Made by a program: the position numbers and the translations under genes
Part shown: in pieces, positions 17,290 to 26,257 of the stretch
How the letters are laid out: every line of letters starts with the position of its first letter
How positions within the stretch are numbered: the stretch's first letter is position 1
Assembly (NCBI GenBank): GCA_947175225.1
Contig: CAMWLX010000001.1
Coordinates: 1-47,284 of the forward strand
DNA length: 47,284 bases
Source of the DNA: an uncultured Porphyromonadaceae bacterium
GTDB lineage: Bacteria > Bacteroidota > Bacteroidia > Bacteroidales > Muribaculaceae
Reading direction: 5' to 3'
The notes under the pieces: generated by a model
The model's input: the letters and a program-made list of their open reading frames with translations, nothing else
The model's database searches: none
What the model was told of the DNA's origin: nothing

Positions 17290-18372
17290 TTATTTCTTTA
17301 CGAGTGTGCAGCTATAAGGAATCTTGCCGAGATCGAGTGTCACTTCGTAAGTGCCTTCACCCGGCGATGGGATATTGTCGCCTCCCTGGCCGAGATCATT
17401 CAGTTTGCCGCCCAAGTTGACTGCCCAATCATCATTCGCACGGAACTTGAAATCTCCGGTTGCTCCAAATGCCACTGTGCCTGTCCATACGAGATTGTCT
17501 GTTGTAGTAAGAGGTGTTGAAGCCCCCCAGCCATTAGGAGTTGCATCGCCAATCACTCCGATTGTGCTTACATAATAGGTAGTGTATTCAAGCTTATCAA
17601 GGTCAGCAGTACACCAGTAAAGGCCACCGGTAGTTACGCTGAGGTTTCCGCCTTCAGTAGAAAGAGTTCCGGGTTCTTCGCCTTCACCGTAATTGATGCC
17701 ATTCCAATCAGGCTCGGTAGAGAACTTAAATTCGCCGTCAAGCACTGCATAGCCGCTGAAATGGATCCCATCATAGCATGAAAGTGGTTGTGATGCCACC
17801 TGATTCCATCCATTGGAGTTGCCCGGTGTGTAGAGATATGCGCGGCGCATCTCAGGCAAAATAGTCATCGTATATGGACCTGCAAAATTAGTCGGGCCTC
17901 CGATAATAGCCTCTTGCTTGCCGACGACGGTCTTTGCAAGTACCCTTACCTTAATTTCTTTCTTATCCGGAGAAGTAGAGATATTATTGAAATATGCTTC
18001 TTCAAGGTCGGCTGGAGATATCACAATATTGTATGCATCTTCATCGGCTACCTTCTCTGCTATTGACGCTACCGGAAAGGCTGTATCGAAATCATCTGCT
18101 GAGATTTCCACGCTTCCGGCAAGCGTACAGCCTGCAGGAAGAGCTGCCACTGCTTTTACAGTAGCCACTGTAATAGACTCTCCGTCAGCCTGAAGTTGCG
18201 TAAGATCGTACACCCCTGTTGTCAAGTCTCCACTGACTTCTACATCGGATGCCTTGAAAATAGACTCCTGAGGATTGGTCTGCGGGGCTGGATTCGGCTC
18301 CTTATAGTTGTCGCAAGATGCAAATGATAAGGCGAACATTGCAGCCAGACCGTATAATGCTGTTTTTTTCAT
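17290..18372 (-). CDS. SusE/SusF-like outer-membrane glycan-binding lipoprotein
   Basis: This 360-residue protein has a lipoprotein signal (MKKTALYGLAAMFALSFASC, Cys20). An N-terminal SusE-type Ig-like region follows ('ASDVEVSGDLTTGVYDLTQLQADGES'), then two carbohydrate-binding beta-sandwich domains. These start near 'RRAYLYTPGNSNGWNQV' and 'VIGVIGDATPNGWGAS', and the second ends 'GTYEVTLDLGKIPYSCTLVKK'. The family binds starch oligosaccharides at the cell surface and helps SusD/SusG hold substrate. Aromatic residues in the 'NGWN/NGWG' loops are typical of the sugar platform. The position after another SusE/F-like gene and before the GH13 gene supports a starch role. Which of the two is E or F by orthology cannot be settled here. 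Confidence 0.88.
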   Translation of the reverse strand: MKKTALYGLAAMFALSFASCDNYKEPNPAPQTNPQESIFKASDVEVSGDLTTGVYDLTQLQADGESITVATVKAVAALPAGCTLAGSVEISADDFDTAFPVASIAEKVADEDAYNIVISPADLEEAYFNNISTSPDKKEIKVRVLAKTVVGKQEAIIGGPTNFAGPYTMTILPEMRRAYLYTPGNSNGWNQVASQPLSCYDGIHFSGYAVLDGEFKFSTEPDWNGINYGEGEEPGTLSTEGGNLSVTTGGLYWCTADLDKLEYTTYYVSTIGVIGDATPNGWGASTPLTTTDNLVWTGTVAFGATGDFKFRANDDWAVNLGGKLNDLGQGGDNIPSPGEGTYEVTLDLGKIPYSCTLVKK

Positions 18373-18467
18373 TTTATTTCAATTTGTATTTCGCAAGCTC
18401 AATTCAAGGATTATTAGACAATATCCTTATCACCCTCAAATTTTGCTTGCGAAAGATTAACAGGGAT
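18373..18467. repeat. Inverted repeat TTTCGCAAGC...GCTTGCGAAA in the SusE/F gap
   Basis: tttcgcaagc near 18390 and gcttgcgaaa near 18444-18453 are exact inverted copies. Inside, aaggat and atcctt can also pair. The right arm is preceded by accctcaaatttt, nearly the same as the palindrome at 24811-24837 before the MATE gene. It can fold into an interrupted stem between the two lipoprotein genes and may tune expression or mark a small repeat family. Confidence 0.55.
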
Positions 18468-19739
18468 TTATTCAAATTTGACTGTCACTGTGCTGTTGTT
18501 GGTATCTACTGTAATATTGACAGTAGCATCATTCTCAATGTCGAATGCAAAGTTGCCCTTGCCGTTTACATATGATCCATTATAAGAACCGTTTGTCAAC
18601 GTGCAAGCGACATCGCCGTCATCAACTTGGGCACCAAACTGAGTGTCATTGTCCCAGCCGGCTTCTGTCAGTTCTTTGCAGAATCGGAAGTTGACATGTC
18701 CTGCACTGACTGGCCATGAGCCTGTATAGATGCCACTGTCGCTCCTGTCAGCAAGGCGATAGTTAGCATAATCCGCTTCATTTGCAATGCCCGGCTCTTT
18801 CCAGCCGCTGATCGAACCCACAAGGTAGATATACTTGGCCACTACTACAGCTGCCTCACCCTTAGTACAAGTCAACATGATATTCTTCATATCGCTCATA
18901 TCAAGCGTGATAGTCATCTTGCCGCCTTCCCAGTTGGGGAAGTTAAACGAGCCTTTACCCTTGACTACCGGGCTTGTGAATGTATCGCCGTCGAAATCAA
19001 AATCAGTAGCACTGTCATCTACCTGATATCCGTATGAATCTGCATCCCAACCGGTAAGTTGAGTATAGAAGCGGAACATTGCAGAGCCTGCAGGAATATC
19101 GAATACACCGGAGTATACATTTGAGCCAATAGCATCCTTCGGTTCAAACAAGCGCCAGTCTGCATAATGAGCTTCATTGCTTTCTGTCGGGCCTGCCCAA
19201 CCTTCAGGAGCACCAACAAGATAGATGTAGCCCGGAACAGGCACAGCGAAATAGCCCTTGATGTTGTTGTAGGCCACCACGTTTGATGTAATCTTTGAGC
19301 CTTCTACTCCGTCTATTTCACAGTTTGCACGGAAATAGACCTTCATATAAGGAAGTTCCCCTGTCGGATATGCTGCGTCGAATGTCTCCTTATCAGTGAT
19401 GCCAAGAAGATCCATCATGCCGAGAGCCACTTTATCCTGTGGAATTTCCATGCGTGCAAGAGTCTTTGACGCTGGAGCAAGCTCATATGATTTGGCAAAA
19501 TCCTCTGTGAGCGACATCTCTGCGCTGTATTGAGCTATTGTTGCCACTCCATAGTCAGGCTGTGAGGATACGAGTTCAAGCACATTGCCAGCTTGAAGAT
19601 CAATATACTGATCCTGCATAGTCGGCACATTCAGCACATATTTGGTCGGTGTCTGCAAGACCGGATCGCGGTCTTGTGAGCATGATGCCAGGCCGAAGAT
19701 GGCACATGCGACAGCTGTATATTTCAGTATTTTTTTCAT
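18468..19739 (-). CDS. SusE/SusF-like outer-membrane lipoprotein with two duplicated binding domains
   Basis: The 423-residue product has a lipoprotein signal (MKKILKYTAVACAIFGLASC, Cys20). The N-terminal SusE-type domain is 'TPTKYVLNVPTMQDQYIDLQAGNVLELVSSQPDYGVA...YSAEMSLTEDF'. Two repeats follow, each beginning 'YIYLVGxxxGWxxPxxxNEAxYAxxRL' and containing 'GxxNFRFxxxLT.GWDxDxxxGxQVDD'. The repeats look like a duplicated starch-binding-type module. The protein would sit on the outside of the outer membrane and bind glucan chains. It lies 19 bases after susD on the same strand, as susE does in characterised starch loci. Confidence 0.9.
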   Translation of the reverse strand: MKKILKYTAVACAIFGLASCSQDRDPVLQTPTKYVLNVPTMQDQYIDLQAGNVLELVSSQPDYGVATIAQYSAEMSLTEDFAKSYELAPASKTLARMEIPQDKVALGMMDLLGITDKETFDAAYPTGELPYMKVYFRANCEIDGVEGSKITSNVVAYNNIKGYFAVPVPGYIYLVGAPEGWAGPTESNEAHYADWRLFEPKDAIGSNVYSGVFDIPAGSAMFRFYTQLTGWDADSYGYQVDDSATDFDFDGDTFTSPVVKGKGSFNFPNWEGGKMTITLDMSDMKNIMLTCTKGEAAVVVAKYIYLVGSISGWKEPGIANEADYANYRLADRSDSGIYTGSWPVSAGHVNFRFCKELTEAGWDNDTQFGAQVDDGDVACTLTNGSYNGSYVNGKGNFAFDIENDATVNITVDTNNSTVTVKFE

Positions 19740-19758
19740 AATTCTTCAGATTCTACGA

Positions 19759-21471
19759 TTAATAGCCGGGGTTCTGAACATAGCCGTTACGTGCAGCTGT
19801 AGTGCTTGGAAGCGGATATACTACGAACGCAGAAGAGAAGTCTGCGCCATTACGCACCTGATTCTTCCATGCCCATGTATAGCCGGAGATCCATTTTCCA
19901 TAGCGGATAAGGTCGCTGCGGCGGATACATTCTGTGTAAAGTTCACGGCAACGTTCGTCCTGAAGTTGCACAAGATTAAGGGTTGCGTCTACATCAGAAA
20001 GTCCTGCACGCTTACGGATATAGTTTACGTATTCTACAGCCTTGGCGCGGTCGCCGCCACCGTTGAGGGCTGCCTCTGCTGCTGATAGATAAATCTCTGC
20101 AAGGCGAATCATTGCATAGTCGCCGCCAAGCTGGTCGGTAGCTGCAGGTGAAGATGCGCGGTTCTCTCCATTTTCATCCTGATACCAGTTATTATATTTC
20201 ACAGCGAGATATCCATTATTGCCCCAGTCTGCCTGAGCAAGTGAGATATTCTGCACATTGAATCCATCCTTCGATGTCTTCCAATATTTAACTCGCACGT
20301 CATCGCTTTGCGACATATCGACATCCTTCCAATTGAATTTCTCTACAAATTCTGTGCGGGCTACGATACACTTCCAGCCATTGCCTGAATTATAATCAGA
20401 AATATGGCAAGTGTATTCTGCATCATCAGAAGAGTCTCCAATCCAAGCGTTACACATGAAAGTCGAGTTGGCATACGACATCAAGCCCTTGCCGGAAGGA
20501 TCAAGCGATGTATGATGCTGAGGGATAGTCCAAATAATCTCATTGGCACCATTCTCCTTACAGCTGACATAGCTTGAGTTGTTGGAACCGAAGTTCTGGA
20601 AGTAGTTAGGATTCAAGCCGCTTCCGTCCATACCGCCCTTGCCAAGACGTGCTATAACCTTCTCAGCATGCTGGTAGCATTTATCCCAAGCTGCAGTGCC
20701 TGTATAGACCTCTGCATTAAGATAGAACTTCACAAGTAGAGATTCAGCGACATCAAGACCTACCTGTCCGTATGCCGGCATATTATTAGGATCATTGGCC
20801 TCATACCATGCTACGATGTCCTCAAGGTCAGCTACTACCTTGTCATACACCATGCGGCGACCTTCACTGAAGTTAGTAGAGAGCTGAGGAGCCACTTGGC
20901 CCATAGCCACACTTTCATCAGCATATGGCACATTGCCAAAGTTGTCGATGGCATACCAGTAGGCACCTGCTCGAAGAATTCGGGCCTGGCGGATATATTC
21001 ATCAGCGAGTGCCTGAAGTTCCGGGGTTGTCAGATTGAAATATCCGTCATTTACAGTCTGGATAAACTGGTTGCACATCGCGATGTTGATATAGAGACGG
21101 GAGTAAGTACCCATCACGACAGTGTTGGCTGCCGGAACAAGACCATACTGGATTGTGCCATAGTCTGTATCGCTCGGGATCCATGAGCCTTCATCGGAAT
21201 TACATTCCTCAAGAATCCATACTGCACGTTGGAAAGTAGACATACCTCCGTCAAAATTCTGAACAGCAGCGTTGCCGTTTGCTCCGTAGGTGGCATATTG
21301 CAAATATACTCCTGCGATAGCCTTTTCAAGATAACCCTTGGGATCATCTTTGAAAAGACCCGGGGTAAGTTCATTAGGGTTTGTCGGGGTGAGGTCGAGA
21401 TCCCCTACGCAGCTTCCTAAGGAAAGAGTGGCTGCCACCATCGAGCCTGCTAAAAATTTATTTATTTTCAT
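19759..21471 (-). CDS. susD: SusD-family glycan-binding lipoprotein
   Basis: The protein is 570 residues from the ATG at 21471, with a lipoprotein signal MKINKFLAGSMVAATLSLGSC. A TTG at 21504 would add 11 residues that overlap susC and spoil the signal. SusD-family features include 'DLDLTPTNPNELTPGLF', the TPR-like helices around 'CNQFIQTVNDGYFN...EYIRQARILRAGAYWYAIDNFGNVPY', and the C-terminal 'IRLAEIYLSAAEAALNGGGDRAKAVEYVNYIRKRAGL...LQDERCRELYTE.IRRSDLIRYG' with the usual ending 'NPGY'. SusD caps the SusC channel and binds the sugar to be imported. It follows susC by 19 bases, as in nearly all such pairs. Confidence 0.95.
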   Translation of the reverse strand: MKINKFLAGSMVAATLSLGSCVGDLDLTPTNPNELTPGLFKDDPKGYLEKAIAGVYLQYATYGANGNAAVQNFDGGMSTFQRAVWILEECNSDEGSWIPSDTDYGTIQYGLVPAANTVVMGTYSRLYINIAMCNQFIQTVNDGYFNLTTPELQALADEYIRQARILRAGAYWYAIDNFGNVPYADESVAMGQVAPQLSTNFSEGRRMVYDKVVADLEDIVAWYEANDPNNMPAYGQVGLDVAESLLVKFYLNAEVYTGTAAWDKCYQHAEKVIARLGKGGMDGSGLNPNYFQNFGSNNSSYVSCKENGANEIIWTIPQHHTSLDPSGKGLMSYANSTFMCNAWIGDSSDDAEYTCHISDYNSGNGWKCIVARTEFVEKFNWKDVDMSQSDDVRVKYWKTSKDGFNVQNISLAQADWGNNGYLAVKYNNWYQDENGENRASSPAATDQLGGDYAMIRLAEIYLSAAEAALNGGGDRAKAVEYVNYIRKRAGLSDVDATLNLVQLQDERCRELYTECIRRSDLIRYGKWISGYTWAWKNQVRNGADFSSAFVVYPLPSTTAARNGYVQNPGY

Positions 21472-21490
21472 CTTTATTCTTTGCTTTAGA

Positions 21491-24400
21491 TTAGAAAGTT
21501 GCAATCAGACCGATTGTGAAGCTGACGGGACGTGGATAGACGTTATTGTCGATGCCGTCAAATACTTCCGGGTCAAGTCCTTTATATTTTGTGATCACAA
21601 ATGGATTCTGCACTGCGCCATAAAGACGGAGACGAAGATTATCATTGAGAAGGTCAGGCCATGTGTAGCCAAGTGTGATGTTGTCGCAGCGGAGGAACGA
21701 TGCGTTCTCTACGAAATAGTCGCTCAGTGGCTCCGGCTTGCCGGCGAAGATATACTCGTCACGCATAAGGTTGTTCAAGCCATAAGAGTCAACAGAACCG
21801 AGGTTTGTGCGTGCATAGCGTGGTCCGTTATATACGTAATTGCCGAAATTAGCACGAAGGGCAAACGAAAGGTCCCAATTCTTATAGCTGAAGTTGTTGT
21901 TCCATGACATTGTCACCTTAGGTTCCGGTGAGTGGAACATGATAAGGTCATCATCATTGATTACTCCATCTGCATTCTGGTCTACGAAGAGGTCTGGGAT
22001 AGGATTGCCGTCGTTATCATACACTTGCTGATAAACGAGATAAGTGAACGCTGGCTGCCCTACGAGATGCCACTGGAGGTGACCGCCTACGCCTACAGGC
22101 ACGTCGCGAGCTGAGATAGCATCTGTCTCTGCATTGCCGGTAAGTGCTGTAATCTTGTTGCGGTTCCAACCTACATTCAAGCTTGTGCTCCAAGTGAAGT
22201 CTTCAGTCTGCACCGGACGTCCGCCGATGGTCGCTTCTATACCGTAGTTACGGAGTGTACCGATGTTGGTTGTCATGTAGTTTGATGTGTTCATACCAAG
22301 TGCCGGTGCCCAAGCAAGAAGGTCTTTGGTGTCACGTAGATACCAGTCGAAGACGAAAGTAAGGCGATTGTTGAAGAAGCCGAGGTCGATACCGGTATTC
22401 CAAGTTGTAGTGGTCTCCCACTTGATATTGGAGTCGTATGCCTGAGGATAAAGTGGCTCGATCCATTGTCCATTCCAGACATATTGGAAGCCATTTTGAT
22501 ATGAATTCTGATAGATTGGCAGATAGGGGAAGAAGCCACCTATATCCTGCTGACCTGTCTGGCCCCAGCCGAGACGAAGCTTGAATTCATCCAGATTTGC
22601 GTAATCCTGAAGACCGAAGCAGTTGTTGATCTTCCATCCCAATGCCAATGATGGGAAGAGACTCCAACGGGTATCTTTTGAGAATCGTGAAGATCCGTCA
22701 TCACGCAGCGTGAAGGTAAGAAGATAAGTGTCAGCGAATGTGTAATTCAGACGTCCGAAGAATGAAACGAGCTGAAGAGGATTGCTCCATACACTCTGAG
22801 GAGCATAGTTGACCACCTCGCCGATTGCATTATGAGAATTGGTGTTCATTGTGTACTGACCATTCTCATAGCTGAAACCATTCTGACCATTTGCATTTAC
22901 GAAACCAAGAGAGTTTACATAGTTCTGAGAGCGACCATGGTAGTCCATACGCTGCCAAGAGTAGCCTACCATCACATCAAGGTTAGACTTGATAGCCTCG
23001 AATTCCTTCTTATAGTTGATGTAGAAGTCAAGAAGGGTGTTACGCTGAAGCTCATACCACTTGTTAAGTGTAGCTGCACCTGCTGCATTGTTATTCAGCA
23101 GTCCGTCATTCTGCCATGCGAATACTGAGTTGGCAGCTGTGATGGAGTTGGCATTGTTCTTTGACACCTGATAACCGAGGTTAAGGTTTAGGTGAAGTTC
23201 CGGGAGGAAATGGAGAGCATAGTCAAGCTGTAGGTTGCCGGATGATGACCAAGTGTCGTTATGTCCATCCTTATCATACAGCATTGCCAATGGGTTCTCA
23301 GATGCGTTGCGGTCAAATGTTCCGCCTGGAGCATAGTTGTAGTAGCCGTTATAGAGCATTAGTCCGGTATTGCCTCCCATTGCGATGTTTGTATAGACCG
23401 GCTTAGTCGGGTCGAAAGAAGAAGCTGCGCCGATAGAGCCTTGATCTGCATTGTGAGTGCGGCCATAAGTGCCATTCACATTGACATTCACTGAAAGATG
23501 ATCGTCAAGGAACTTCGGGCTAAGGCTGAAGCCTGCTGTCACACGCTGCATGTTTGAGGTCTTCAAGATACCTTCTGAGTTAGTATAACCTGCGTTGACA
23601 CGGTAAGGAAGGAAGCCTGCCTTGCCAGCCACTGAGATATTGTAGTCCTGAGAGATCGATGTGCGGAGCACTTCATTCTGCCAGTCTGTATTATAAATTT
23701 CACCCTTATAGCCGAGCTGGTCGATAGTGGCGTCGCCCATATGAGCCTTCACGTAGTCGGCAAATTCATAGCCGTCCATAAGGTTAAGTTTCTTACGCGC
23801 TGTGTTGACACTCATATTAGCGGAGAAGTTGACAACAGGCTTGCCGGCTTTACCCTTCTTTGTCGTAATGATGATGACGCCGTTTGATGCTCGGCTACCA
23901 TAGATAGCGGTTGCAGAAGCATCCTTAAGCACTGTCATGCTCTCGATGTCGTTAGGGTTCACCATCGTCAGCGCGCTCATGCCGCCACCTTGGCTTTGGT
24001 TGGTCATCGGCACTCCGTCGATCACAATCAGAGGGTCGTTGGAGGCATTCAATGATGAACCGCCACGTATACGGATGGTTGCGCCGCCTGTCGGGTCACC
24101 ACCGTTAGTCGTTACTACCACACCCGGGCTTGCACCTACAAGGAGGTCCTGAGCTGATGTCGAGATGCCGGCATCGATTTCATCCGGTTTGATCACTGAT
24201 ACAGAGCCGGTGGCATCTGATTTCTTCACGGAGCCATAACCGATCACCACTGCTTCCTGAAGCATTGTGGCATTCTCCTGAAGGGTTACCTTGATTTCTG
24301 TCTGCCCTTTGACGGCTACTTCCTGAGGTTCATAGCCGATGTAGCTGAAGACAAGGGTGGCATCCGGTGCGACATTGATTGTAAACAGGCCATCGAAGTC

Positions 24401-24583
24401 CGTCGCTGTGCCATTTGATGTGCCTTTCTCCATTACGGTGGCACCGATTAGTGGTTCGCCAGTCGAATCATCCACATACCCGTGGACAGTAATCTTCTGG
24501 GCCAGAGCGGGAAGCGTGAATGCCAACAGCATTGCCATTGCCACCAGCGCTTTCCGGCTGAGTGTAAAACAAACGTTTTTCAT
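21491..24583 (-). CDS. susC: SusC-family TonB-dependent outer-membrane transporter
   Basis: This 1030-residue protein imports oligosaccharides across the outer membrane with energy from TonB. It has a signal peptide ending 'LPALAQ', then a CarboxypepD_reg-like domain ('ITVHGYVDDSTGEPLIGATVMEKGTSNGTATDFDG...FSYIGYEPQEV'). A TonB-box-like segment and plug follow ('EAVVIGYGSVKKSDATGSVSVI', 'SPGVVVTTNGGDPTGGATIRIRGGSSLNASNDPLIVIDGVPM', 'LKDASATAIYGSRASNGVIIITTKKGK'). The 22-stranded barrel ends at 'YPRPVSFTIGLIATF'. It heads the five-gene starch-type operon, with a promoter box about 90 bases upstream. Confidence 0.97.
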   Translation of the reverse strand: MKNVCFTLSRKALVAMAMLLAFTLPALAQKITVHGYVDDSTGEPLIGATVMEKGTSNGTATDFDGLFTINVAPDATLVFSYIGYEPQEVAVKGQTEIKVTLQENATMLQEAVVIGYGSVKKSDATGSVSVIKPDEIDAGISTSAQDLLVGASPGVVVTTNGGDPTGGATIRIRGGSSLNASNDPLIVIDGVPMTNQSQGGGMSALTMVNPNDIESMTVLKDASATAIYGSRASNGVIIITTKKGKAGKPVVNFSANMSVNTARKKLNLMDGYEFADYVKAHMGDATIDQLGYKGEIYNTDWQNEVLRTSISQDYNISVAGKAGFLPYRVNAGYTNSEGILKTSNMQRVTAGFSLSPKFLDDHLSVNVNVNGTYGRTHNADQGSIGAASSFDPTKPVYTNIAMGGNTGLMLYNGYYNYAPGGTFDRNASENPLAMLYDKDGHNDTWSSSGNLQLDYALHFLPELHLNLNLGYQVSKNNANSITAANSVFAWQNDGLLNNNAAGAATLNKWYELQRNTLLDFYINYKKEFEAIKSNLDVMVGYSWQRMDYHGRSQNYVNSLGFVNANGQNGFSYENGQYTMNTNSHNAIGEVVNYAPQSVWSNPLQLVSFFGRLNYTFADTYLLTFTLRDDGSSRFSKDTRWSLFPSLALGWKINNCFGLQDYANLDEFKLRLGWGQTGQQDIGGFFPYLPIYQNSYQNGFQYVWNGQWIEPLYPQAYDSNIKWETTTTWNTGIDLGFFNNRLTFVFDWYLRDTKDLLAWAPALGMNTSNYMTTNIGTLRNYGIEATIGGRPVQTEDFTWSTSLNVGWNRNKITALTGNAETDAISARDVPVGVGGHLQWHLVGQPAFTYLVYQQVYDNDGNPIPDLFVDQNADGVINDDDLIMFHSPEPKVTMSWNNNFSYKNWDLSFALRANFGNYVYNGPRYARTNLGSVDSYGLNNLMRDEYIFAGKPEPLSDYFVENASFLRCDNITLGYTWPDLLNDNLRLRLYGAVQNPFVITKYKGLDPEVFDGIDNNVYPRPVSFTIGLIATF

Positions 24584-24674
24584 GCAGGATTTTTTTTAGT
24601 ACTACATTTATTTAATTGAACTCACATTCAGGTTAATCAGGTTTTCAGGAGAGGGTATGCTTTAAGTTTAACAC

Positions 24675-24682
24675 CAAAATTA
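24675..24682 (-). promoter_or_regulatory. -7 promoter box for the starch-type susC operon
   Basis: On the minus strand TAATTTTG fits TAnnTTTG. No good TTTG lies at -33, as is common for regulated sus operons. The leader would be about 85 bases. Confidence 0.5.
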
Positions 24683-24758
24683 ATACAAATTTTAACAATA
24701 ATAGTTTTATTTTTTATAAAAAATTTAACATCAACCCTTCTTTTAACTTTCATTAACA

Positions 24759-24790
24759 TTTGCAAAACCCAGAAAAAAAACGTAATTTTG
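24759..24790 (+). promoter_or_regulatory. Promoter of the MATE gene
   Basis: TAATTTTG at 24783-24790 and TTTG at 24759-24762 are separated by 20 bases, a good match to the Bacteroidetes consensus. The leader of about 50 bases contains the palindrome at 24814-24837. Confidence 0.65.
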
Positions 24791-24813
24791 CATCAAAATA
24801 AACCCATAAACCC

Positions 24814-24837
24814 TCAAATTTCGCAAGCGAAATTTGA
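24814..24837. repeat. Perfect palindrome TCAAATTTCGC-AA-GCGAAATTTGA
   Basis: Two 11-base arms around AA lie in the leader of the MATE gene, ending 8 bases before its start codon. It could be an operator or a translation-blocking hairpin. A half-site-like relative occurs in the SusE/F gap at 18373-18467. Confidence 0.6.
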
Positions 24838-24845
24838 ATTAAGAT

Positions 24846-26252
24846 ATGCTAATAGATAAAATAAGATCGGGAGAAAGCCTAAGTTTCGGACAGCAACTGA
24901 AGCTGACCGCCCAACTGTCGTGGCCTGCGATGATGGCGCAGCTCTCGAGCATGATGATGCAGTATATTGATGCTGCCATGGTCGGCCATCTTGGTGCTGA
25001 CCCTTCTGCATCAGTCGGTCTCGTCTCCACTTCCTTATGGCTTTTCTGGGGTATATGCTCGGCTGTCACTATGGGTTTCTCTGTCCAAGTAGCCCACAGC
25101 ATCGGAGCTTCTGACCACGCTCGCGGCCGCCGCATACTTCGCCAGAGCATCACTGCCTGCTTTCTATTCAGCCTTGTTGTGGCATTGGTGGGAGCCGCAA
25201 TAGCCTGGCCTCTTCCCCATTGGCTTGGAGGGAAGGAAGCCATTTGCCATGACGCTTCTGTCTATTTCCTTGTCTTTGTCCTTGCCCTTCCTCTGTTCAC
25301 TATGAACTATCTCGGTGGAGGCATGCTGCGCTGCAGCGGCAACATGAAAGTGCCGGGAGGACTCAACGTCCTGATGTGTGTGCTCGACGTGATCTTCAAT
25401 TTCTTGCTGATATTCCCGACGCGGGAGATCGACATTTTCGGCTTGCACCTCACTATGCCCGGTGCCGGACTCGGCGTCCTCGGAGCCGCCCTTGGCACGG
25501 CGGCTGCAGAGATAGTCACGGCGGGACTCATGATGTGGTTCCTATGCTTCCGTCAGGATGGGCTCGCTATAGCTAAAATTAAGGAGAAAGGAAGCAGTTT
25601 CAAGCCGGAATGGGAAATCTTGCGCAAGGCTTTGAAAGTGTCTGCTCCCATGACTCTCGAACACGTAGTAATCTGTGGAGCGCAAATCGCAGTCACTGTC
25701 ATCGTGGCCCCTCTTGGGGTCATGGCGATTGCCGCTAATGCTTTCGCCGTGACGGCGGAAAGTCTTTGCTACATGCCCGGTTATGGCATATCTGATGCCG
25801 CCACTACACTTGTCGGGCAAAGCTATGGGGCAAAGCGCAAGGATCTCGCAAAGCGTTTCGGGTATATTACAGTAGGTCTCGGTATGCTCACCATGACGAT
25901 AATGGGCGTGGTGATGTATATTCTCGCTCCGGAGGCAATGGAACTGATGAGTCCTGTTAAAGATATAATCGACTTAGGTGCAAGTGCATTGAGGATTGAG
26001 GCTTTTGCAGAGCCTATGTTTGCGGCATCCATTGTGGCATATGGGGTTATGGTCGGTGTCGGAGACACTGTCCTCCCTGCAGCTATGAACTTCAGCAGCA
26101 TTTGGCTGGTAAGGGTCCCCCTCGCCGCTTGGCTTGCCCCGACGATGGGGCTCAACGGTGTATGGCTCGCCATGTGCATCGAGCTATGCTTCCGCGGTGC
26201 CATCTTCCTCTGGCGCCTATTCTCAGGAGCCTGGCTAAAGAAAGGCCTGTAA
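24846..26252 (+). CDS. MATE-family multidrug/metabolite exporter
   Basis: This 468-residue inner-membrane protein has about 12 transmembrane segments in two homologous halves. Family signatures are 'LSWPAMMAQLSSMMMQYIDAAMVGHLGADPSASVGL' at the N terminus and the second-half counterpart 'VSAPMTLEHVVICGAQIAVTVIVAPLGVMAIAANAFAVTAESLCYMPGYGISDAATTLVGQSYGAKRKDLA'. MATE proteins expel cationic drugs or metabolites using Na+ or H+. The substrate cannot be told from sequence. It is divergent from the starch-type susC and has its own promoter, so sharing a control region may be incidental. Five bases after its stop lies the end of the convergent DUF4886 gene. Confidence 0.93.
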   Translation: MLIDKIRSGESLSFGQQLKLTAQLSWPAMMAQLSSMMMQYIDAAMVGHLGADPSASVGLVSTSLWLFWGICSAVTMGFSVQVAHSIGASDHARGRRILRQSITACFLFSLVVALVGAAIAWPLPHWLGGKEAICHDASVYFLVFVLALPLFTMNYLGGGMLRCSGNMKVPGGLNVLMCVLDVIFNFLLIFPTREIDIFGLHLTMPGAGLGVLGAALGTAAAEIVTAGLMMWFLCFRQDGLAIAKIKEKGSSFKPEWEILRKALKVSAPMTLEHVVICGAQIAVTVIVAPLGVMAIAANAFAVTAESLCYMPGYGISDAATTLVGQSYGAKRKDLAKRFGYITVGLGMLTMTIMGVVMYILAPEAMELMSPVKDIIDLGASALRIEAFAEPMFAASIVAYGVMVGVGDTVLPAAMNFSSIWLVRVPLAAWLAPTMGLNGVWLAMCIELCFRGAIFLWRLFSGAWLKKGL

Positions 26253-26257
26253 AAAGC

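Larger units (their letters stand above)
24584..24845. other. Divergent control region between starch-type susC and the MATE gene
   Basis: This 262-base, very A/T-rich region has no gene. It carries a promoter box for susC (24675-24682 minus), a full promoter for the MATE gene (24759-24790 plus), a motif shared with the other susC leader (24624-24642) and a palindrome (24814-24837). No regulator gene of the SusR or hybrid two-component type adjoins it. Confidence 0.7.
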
